In this document: one piece after another, positions 57,995-64,000 of the stretch | Numbering within the stretch: position 1 is the first letter of the stretch | How the letters are laid out: each line of letters starts with the position of its first letter | DNA from: Eretmocerus hayati | Lineage: Eukaryota; Arthropoda; Insecta; Hymenoptera; Aphelinidae | Assembly (NCBI GenBank): GCA_029851415.1 | Contig: CM056743.1 | Span: forward strand, 12,206,727-12,270,726 | DNA length: 64,000 nucleotides | Direction of reading: 5' to 3' | The notes under the pieces: model-generated | Told to the model about the DNA's origin: nothing | The model's input: the letters and a program-made list of their open reading frames with translations, nothing else | The model's database searches: none | Program-made: the position numbers and the translations under genes

Positions 57995-59640
57995 GATGGC
58001 GAAAAAGTCGCTTTACGCACGAGTGCGATGTTTTACGCACGATTGTGATGCTTTACGCACGGTTGAGTTGCTTTACACCCGAGGAGCGTAGCGACGAGGG
58101 TGGAAAGCAATCTCAACCGTGCGGAAAGCATCACATGAGGGCGGAAAGTTCGCACGAGGGTGGAAAGCTTTCGCCAGAGTTGCGTATTGCATTTTTTATA
58201 ATACTGGCCGGAAAGTTGCTAACACGCAATTAAAAAGTCCCAAATGTTTGCGAGTAAGCAAGGCGCAAGAGCGAGGTAGGGCCGAGGGAAGTTTTGGACA
58301 TACCATGGATATTAGTTTGTCCAAACTTAATAGGTGATGGTATTATGTAAGGATAATTCAAATTTCACTTGCGCTGAGATTACTCTCGTGATTACGTGTG
58401 TACAAGTGATAGTAGAATGAGTGCGCAGGAGTCCCTCGTTTGACGTATACTTCAAACTAGGAAAGTATCGGGTATACTGAAAAAGGGCTCAATGAGGTAT
58501 AGTCCTCATAGGAGTCGAATAATCAGTAGTCGGCGCGGGGGGCCGGAGCGGGGTCCAGGGGTGCAACCCCTGGTGGGGGCCCAGGGGGCAAAGCCCCCGG
58601 CGGGGGGTGTGGGGGGCGGAGCCCCCCACTTGAAAAAAAATTCTGATATAAGTGCCTTACATCTGATGTGAAGTTGAATGGGAGATCGGGAAGAATTGAG
58701 TTCTGTCAGAGATTTTTCTAAAGAGGACGATCGATCCATTGGTAACGTTGGTAATCTCTCGTCAATGATACCGACGAAAAAGAGAAGATTTTACTAGTTA
58801 ATTCCTTTGAAGGATAGATTTCTAGCTATTGTAAGAAACAATATTGGAAATCGCGAGACTGCGATGATGGTTAAAAATCACCACCCATCACTGAATATTT
58901 TCCACATGTTCATTCAATTACATTAAGGTAATCAACAATTGTTCACATCAAATTACTCGGGCTCTAGATCCCGCCTTGTGATTCAATTCAATGTTACACA
59001 TCTCAAAAGAAAATTTTCTGTCGTGACTCTTTCCTGTAATTCTCTCGTATAAAACGGGGTCCCAACCTATTGAATAAGATTGGCTCATATGATTCTAGAG
59101 TGAGATTTGGGGAGAATGATTCCACGAAGACCGAGATTCTTCTTACGAGGATTTGTGCCAGAACGACATACAAAGGAGAGTGCTCATACTGTTAATTGAA
59201 TAATATTCTTCGGTTCCGGGCCCATTTCGAGATCAATGGATTTGTTGCAAGTGCATGGTCGATAGTTTTCATTACTTTCCTTGAACAACAATAATTTGTA
59301 TTCCATTAAAAAATAGTCCGCGACGCCGGGGCATGCGGAAAACAGAAACGGCACCAGCGTGAGCGCTATAATCGTGTCGTTGTGGGGAACTGGGGCTTGG
59401 ATTCGTCGATAGAGGAGAATTGGACTTTCCTCTATTGGATCCATTTATAGCACGATTTTCTTTGAATTCACCGTAGTCCTGGAAATTTTCACAAATTCCG
59501 AAACGAGGTGTAAAGCAATACAACCGTGCGTAAAGCAATTGCTTTACGATCGCTCGTGCGTAAAGTACTGCTTTACGCACGGTCACTGTGCTTTACGCAC
59601 CAACTTTACGGTCAAGTATTATAAAAAAAGTTATAATGCA
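57995..59640. repeat. Two inverted clusters of TTTACGCAC words about 1.4 kb apart
   Basis: Left cluster 57995-58215 and right cluster 59505-59640 share, in inverted orientation, gctttacgcacggttg, tgctttacacc and an AT segment like gcattttttataatact. Each has several copies of gctttacgcac in both orientations. The two could be the ends of one ~1.6-kb DNA element; the interval has no transposase frame. Confidence 0.65.
58531..58629. repeat. GC-rich island of three consecutive hairpins
   Basis: About 99 bases of nearly pure G/C in AT-rich DNA. Perfect or near-perfect stems: ccaggggtgcaacccctgg (58556-58574), gggggcaaagccccc (about 58584-58598) and ggggggcggagcccccc (58611-58627). The minus-strand Pro/Gly-rich open frame over it is a composition artefact. 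Confidence 0.85.
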
Positions 59641-60289
59641 GAAATTATTGTAACTGATTCTATTGCAGGACGATCTGATGATACGATGTTGAAACGATTC
59701 TATCGGCATTTTCACGCTAGTTTTTCATTTCTCAGCAACGTTCCGATTGTGTTTATAACAATCGATACGTTGCTTTGAAATAAAAAACTAGCAGGAAATA
59801 CCGATAGAATCGTTTGAACATCGTATAATACAGAAATCAAATGAATTTTAGAACTTTCAACTACACAGATTCACATATTCTCAAAACCATGTGATGATGC
59901 AACGCTGGCAATATTTTACGCGTGCGAGTGAACGCGCTCATCCAAACTAGCGAATTCGCGTGACCACCCGTCAGGTTTTCACACTTGACGCGTGGGAGAG
60001 TCGTATTAGTCGCTGATTTATAACCTTAGTGCTTTGTCGCTTTCCCCAAGCCTTGATTTTTCTCACCCGCAGACGCGTGAATCACTGTCGCAATCTCGCT
60101 CGAGCAATTTTCTCGGTCTGCTTTTGTATTCCCACGTGTGTGTGTATATATATACAAGAATATACAGAGGAAGAGTGTGAGGGTGTAAGATTTGTCGTGA
60201 TGAAAGAATGTCACGGCTCATAGTCACGTTCATATGTGGTCACAAGACATCGGAAATGGATTATTTTGAGCTCTCCGAGATTCATAACA
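59641..60289. other. No gene seen
   Basis: Contains a short inverted pair around 59690-59815 (cgattctatcggcattt with its complement). Nothing else supportable. Confidence 0.4.
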
Positions 60290-60451
60290 GGGATTGGTGG
60301 AGTGATCCAGATGTACGGGAATCTTTTACATTTGTACTTCATTGCTAGGGAACTTCTACCTCTGTTTACCTCCTACATCTACCAGAAGTTCCCTTGCAAT
60401 GAATTCCAAATGTAAAAGATTCCCGTACATCTGGATCACTCCACCAATCCC
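60290..60451. repeat. Near-perfect 162-bp hairpin with ~68-bp arms
   Basis: The arm starting gggattggtggagtgatcc (60290) pairs with ggatcactccaccaatccc (to 60451), loop about 60358-60383. On the minus strand the right arm reads as protein (WWSDPDVRESFTF), and the left arm is an inverted copy of the same segment. It could be a tiny foldback element or a hairpin-RNA locus. Confidence 0.8.
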
Positions 60452-60888
60452 ACCCAAAATGCAATCGGTTGTAGATCCAATACACTCTGCACATGAAACT
60501 TGGTATGCGGGAGTACAAGTTACACTCCGCAGTCATCAATTTCAACTCTTTCCCAGCATACGGCCAATGTGATATATAGTCACAGGAACATGGAAGAGAT
60601 GGAAGACTATTAACCTCCAGTATGTTATTGTTTGTGCATTTTATGGTCAATCGCTGGTGGTAACACGTTTTTGAAAAGCGCGGTGGATACAAAGCCGCAT
60701 TCCCAATGGAGGTCGCTAATCTTTCGAGGGGTGAGGTTGGGGCCGTTGACGGTTTCAGTACAATTACGCAATAAACAAGGCTGCTTCACAGCTTTCACGT
60801 GGAGAAATTTGGGAGCCCAGACCACTCACCGCTGACTGATAATCGATAAATGGTGAGGACAGCGTTAACCGTCGTGCGACGAATATGC

Positions 60889-61128
60889 GTGTGCATATGC
60901 ACTGCACCCGCGCACATGTGCAGCTCATCAAATTTCAGCCAAAACCAGACCGAACTTGCCCAGTTCTGCTTTGGATGAGCTGGTCACGAAGAAAATACAC
61001 GGACCGATTCAAATCAGAAATTCTCTGATAGGATGAGCCCGTCAATCTTTGCTCAAATTCGACGAGCTGCACATGTGCACGTTTGCAGTACGTATGCGTA
61101 GTGTGCACTGCATATGTTTACATATGCA
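60889..61128. repeat. Inverted repeat around gcacatgtgcagctc
   Basis: gcacatgtgcagctcatcaa at about 60912 is matched in inverted orientation near 61060-61079; outer purine-pyrimidine words (tgcatatgcactgcac and complement) lie beyond both. Arms are diverged. Possible small foldback element. Confidence 0.6.
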
Positions 61129-61379
61129 TCATTTATGGACTCATCCTAAATGAATCACTCTGGTTGATCCTTGCTGTGATTTGCAGAACGCCCTTATTGG
61201 AATGAAAATTGGTTGACAGAGTAGCCTCAGATGGTTAATCATAAAAAAAAGACGTTTTATCTTTTCTCGATGAAACGGGATGGATTCTGTTGTCATTTTC
61301 TCCTAATCTGATTTTCCGCATACCTGACTCGGGATCTCATACATCGTCTGTCTAAATACGGTTGTTTTCGGTTCATTTT

Positions 61380-61664
61380 TACTTCCCAATCTCCCATCCA
61401 TACAAAGAATATATACGCTTGAGGTCCGTCGCACGTGGGTTGGGCTTGAAATACGTCTGGCACAGCGGCGGACGTTTCTGGGTTAGGCGAAAAAATGGTG
61501 AGCGAGCACATACGTTTGAATCTCTCGCGGATCTGCAGGTCATTCAAACGGCCTGTCGAAGTGTTCGAAAACCCACTAGTGCGTCCTCAAACAACACCCA
61601 GGGATGCACCTCCTCTCCGGAGCAGAGTGGTATTTCGGCAGCAGATCCAGTGAGAACTCCTTGA
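61380..61664 (+). pseudogene. Element C ORF1, C-terminal part only
   Basis: About 94 codons ending at TGA 61662-61664. The block GLKYVWHSGGRFWVRRK followed by FESLADLQVIQ is the conserved ORF1 C-terminal domain of CR1/L2-like LINEs (pattern YVW..G....RK...). A short Ser/Thr-rich tail (ASSNNTQGCTSSPEQSG) precedes the stop. The zinc finger and coiled coil are absent because of the 5' truncation. The stop context is CCT TGA CTG. Confidence 0.8.
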
Positions 61665-64000
61665 CTGAATATAGCTGCTGAGGAGCGACGAGGGGGTGGA
61701 GGTTTCTTAAAAGCGGGATTTATCAACCTTAACTCCCTGACAGATAAGATTGAGCATCTACGCTTGCTCGTCGCTAACGATCCCTCCTATCATCTATTTG
61801 GGGTGGCCGAGTCGAAGCTAGATGAGTATGTGGATGACAGTCTCGTTCAGATTCCAGGTTTTTCGTTGTTGCGACAAGATCGCAACAGAGAGGGTGGAGG
61901 AGTTGCCTTGTATGTGCGCAATGACTTCAAAATTGAGAAGTTAGTTTCGTCAAATACTTTTGGGCCGGGGAAACCTGGCGTGCCTGAATTTCTTTTCTGT
62001 AGCGTACAACAAGGCGGCTCATCCCCAATACTAGTCGCGGTAATCTATAGACCCCCAAAAATCGCCATGCAGAAGGATGATGGGCTGTTTGGCTCGTTAC
62101 GCCGGCTGTGTGGAGATTACAGTCACAAAATCATTATGGGTGATCTGAACGCTGACTTGTTGGATACTGCTCATCCCGACACCAAGACATTGACTGCACT
62201 GACAGAAGAACTCGCCTTACAGATAGTGCAGCATGGCCCGACTCATCAGCACAACCCCAATGTATCTCATACATGGATTGATCACATTTATGTAGATGAC
62301 AACGACACCATAACTGACTTTCAGAACAGACACCTGCCCAGTTTCGGGGGGCACTCGGTCATTGACGTCACCATCAACGTCTTTACCCCTACTCCGCCAA
62401 AAAATTCCTTCAAGTATAGGGATTTTCGTAACATCACCCCGGAGATATTGAATGACCGTCTGCTTCGCTGTGACTGGACAGCTCTTGAAAATGTCGAAAC
62501 CAGTTTGGAAGACGCAATTCACTGCTTGAATGAAAATTTAAAAATTGTTTTAGATGAACTAGCACCGGAAAAAACTATAAACCCGCGTAAAAATGATGCT
62601 CCTTGGATTGGTCCTGAGTTGAGGGTGCTCATGAATAAGCGAAACGCGACGCGCAGGCGCTGGGAGCGCATGCAACGCAACCAGCGCAAGTGTCCTGAGC
62701 TTCAAAATGAATACTTTCGGCTTAGCGAAGAGGTCGATCTGCGCATTGAGCAGGAGCGTAATTCCTTCCTTCAAAACCATCTTTCAGACGCTCTTGATCA
62801 GAACAAGAACATCTGGAAGGAGATGCGCAATCTCGGCCTCTTGCCCAAGAGCAAAGAGGAAGAACTCCACGGTTTCACACCGGATGAGCTGAACGCTCAC
62901 TTTGCGGGGGTTTCCGTTTCGCCTCACGAAAATATCAATGAAGCAATGGACGATATTAACTCTGCACCGGAGGAGGGGTTTAAATTTAAGCCCACAAATT
63001 TCAACAATGTAGTCCTTGCTATTAAACATTTCTCCTCGCAGGCCCGTGGGGTGGATGGGATCCCCCAGAGCGTGATCGCGAAGGCTCTTCCGGCAGTTGG
63101 TGATCTTATTGTACATATTTTCAATTCCTCTTTCGCTCATAGCGTTTTTCCTGAGACTTGGAAGCAAGCGCAGCTGATTGCATTGAAAAAGACTGTAGCT
63201 CCATCAACGGTCTCGGACTTCCGTCCCATAGCGCTGCTGTGCTTCCTTTCCAAGGTTTTGGAAAAAATTGCACATGACCAAATCACGGAGTATTTGAAAT
63301 TAGAGAAACTTCTTGATCGCTTCCAGACTGGTTTTAGGCAACACCACAGCACCCAGACAGCCTTGCTAAAGTTGACGGATGACATCAGAGTAGGCATTGA
63401 TAGGAAGAAGATCACCTTACTCCTACTATTCGACTTTAGCAAAGCCTTCGACACAATAACACCGTCAAAGCTGTTGAGGAAGCTCCGAAACCTTGGATTC
63501 TCAAGGTCGGCACTCCTGTGGATAAAATCATACTTACAAGGCCGCACCCAAATAGTCACTTCAAAATCCGGTAGTTCTGATTGGCTCGAAACCAATCTGG
63601 GTGTTCCACAGGGATCAGTTCTCGGGCCTTTACTCTTCAGCTTATATGTTAATGACTTACCTGGTTTGCTAGATGGAAAGTCGGTATATCATCTATTCTA
63701 TGCGGATGATCTTCAAATTTATCTCCAAGTCGAGAAAACTAAGATCAAGGAAGGCATCACTCGGCTAGGGGAAGTAGGACGACTAATTGCTGAATGGGCC
63801 AGAAGTTCCGGCCTGCGTCTCAACGCTGGCAAGACCAAGGCAATCTTCTTCAGCTCTGAGAGGAATATCAAAGACCTGAAGAGAATGGACTTGCCAGGAG
63901 TTGAGATAGAGGAAGGAAAGTTCATTCCGTTCAGCGACACGGTCGTGAGTCTTGGTGTTACACTTGACAGTGAACTGACGTGGAAACCGCACATCGACCA
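61665..64000 (+). CDS. Element C ORF2: endonuclease + reverse transcriptase, open to the window edge
   Basis: The frame follows the ORF1 TGA without shift and stays open for 2336 bases (778 complete codons) to the edge. There is no AUG before the endonuclease core. Endonuclease: GFINLNSLTDKIEHL, LFGVAESKL, EGGGVALYV, VIYRPPK, IMGDLNADLL, HTWIDHIYV, GGHSVIDVT. Linker helices include RRRWERMQRNQRK. Reverse transcriptase: ARGVDGIPQSV, FRPIALLCFLSKVLEKI, FQTGFRQHHSTQTAL, FDFSKAFDT, LGVPQGSVLGPLLF, catalytic FYADDLQIY, SLGVTLDSELTWKPH. All key residues visible are present and no lesion was found, so the ORF2 portion seen here could be functional. The minus-strand frames over this region are shadows. 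Confidence 0.93.
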   Translation, partial: MNIAAEERRGGGGFLKAGFINLNSLTDKIEHLRLLVANDPSYHLFGVAESKLDEYVDDSLVQIPGFSLLRQDRNREGGGVALYVRNDFKIEKLVSSNTFGPGKPGVPEFLFCSVQQGGSSPILVAVIYRPPKIAMQKDDGLFGSLRRLCGDYSHKIIMGDLNADLLDTAHPDTKTLTALTEELALQIVQHGPTHQHNPNVSHTWIDHIYVDDNDTITDFQNRHLPSFGGHSVIDVTINVFTPTPPKNSFKYRDFRNITPEILNDRLLRCDWTALENVETSLEDAIHCLNENLKIVLDELAPEKTINPRKNDAPWIGPELRVLMNKRNATRRRWERMQRNQRKCPELQNEYFRLSEEVDLRIEQERNSFLQNHLSDALDQNKNIWKEMRNLGLLPKSKEEELHGFTPDELNAHFAGVSVSPHENINEAMDDINSAPEEGFKFKPTNFNNVVLAIKHFSSQARGVDGIPQSVIAKALPAVGDLIVHIFNSSFAHSVFPETWKQAQLIALKKTVAPSTVSDFRPIALLCFLSKVLEKIAHDQITEYLKLEKLLDRFQTGFRQHHSTQTALLKLTDDIRVGIDRKKITLLLLFDFSKAFDTITPSKLLRKLRNLGFSRSALLWIKSYLQGRTQIVTSKSGSSDWLETNLGVPQGSVLGPLLFSLYVNDLPGLLDGKSVYHLFYADDLQIYLQVEKTKIKEGITRLGEVGRLIAEWARSSGLRLNAGKTKAIFFSSERNIKDLKRMDLPGVEIEEGKFIPFSDTVVSLGVTLDSELTWKPHID

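Larger units (their letters stand above)
61380..64000 (+). mobile_element. Non-LTR retrotransposon C, 5'-truncated, cut by the window end
   Basis: ORF1 homology begins abruptly near 61380 with only the C-terminal domain, as expected of a 5'-truncated insertion. ORF2 then runs to the last base of the window. Related to A in both RT and endonuclease motifs but a different family. Its 3' end lies to the right of the window. Confidence 0.9.

Noticed and set aside
57734..58048. 104-residue plus frame
   Set aside because: Its C-terminal part runs into the TTTACGCAC repeat and no domain is visible.
62217..63994. Minus-strand frames of 60-150 residues at the right end
   Set aside because: They lie antisense to the long plus-strand ORF2 of element C, which carries all the recognisable motifs.
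1..64000. Integrated virus or polydnavirus-like segment
   Set aside because: No capsid, envelope, viral polymerase or typical polydnavirus gene family was recognised; the reverse transcriptases all belong to non-LTR elements.

Overview
The window looks like an arthropod, probably insect, nuclear chromosome. It is AT-rich, the credible genes are split by short introns (about 60-90 bases) with GT-AG borders, and most recognisable content is mobile DNA: non-LTR retrotransposons of the CR1/Jockey group, many palindromic MITEs (small non-autonomous DNA transposons) and damaged transposase-like genes. I see nothing bacterial (no operons, Shine-Dalgarno sites or CRISPR) and no viral gene I can recognise. 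Species assignment is not possible from the sequence alone.

Layout. 1-778 (-): ORF1 of a non-LTR element that runs off the left edge. 1517-1873 (+): two small candidate exons. 2.0-3.1 kb: tandem and direct repeats. 4629-11270 (-): two neighbouring same-strand genes, a nine-exon SAM-domain gene (4629-6977) and a C2H2 zinc-finger/transposase-like gene (7732-11270). The latter is split by a 1.29-kb palindromic MITE that itself carries a nested TTAA-flanked element. 12.7-13.6 kb: a relative of that MITE. 14736 to about 19630 (-): near-complete non-LTR element A. 19650-22810 (+): a multi-exon gene with an alanine-rich 28-residue repeat. 23-28 kb: mostly empty. 27953-29271: three different MITEs side by side. 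31359-33849: a 2.5-kb palindrome holding two head-to-head copies of one dead transposon gene. 36-38 kb: a direct duplication split by a DNA transposon. 40.9-42 kb: a foldback element and a tRNA-like fragment. 42816 to about 47370 (-): near-complete non-LTR element B. 49.8-60.5 kb: MITEs, repeat clusters and a GC-rich hairpin island. 61380-64000 (+): non-LTR element C, 5'-truncated and cut by the right edge; its long reading frame is open to the last base.

How the parts work together. The non-LTR elements encode an ORF1 protein (PHD-like zinc finger plus coiled coil in the left fragment, A and B; only the C-terminus survives in C), followed in A, B and C by an ORF2 with AP-endonuclease and reverse transcriptase. 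In all three of these, the ORF2 frame has no AUG before the endonuclease core. In A and C, ORF2 continues in the same frame after one UGA. In B it lies in the -1 frame and the overlap begins with the canonical slippery heptamer A_AAA_AAC. This suggests that ORF2 is made as an ORF1-ORF2 fusion by readthrough or frameshifting. The tandem SAM-domain and C2H2/transposase-like genes may be the two genes of one DNA transposon. Several MITEs have clean target duplications (TC, TA, TNA, TTAA, 8 bp, 10 bp), so the order of insertions can be read in places.
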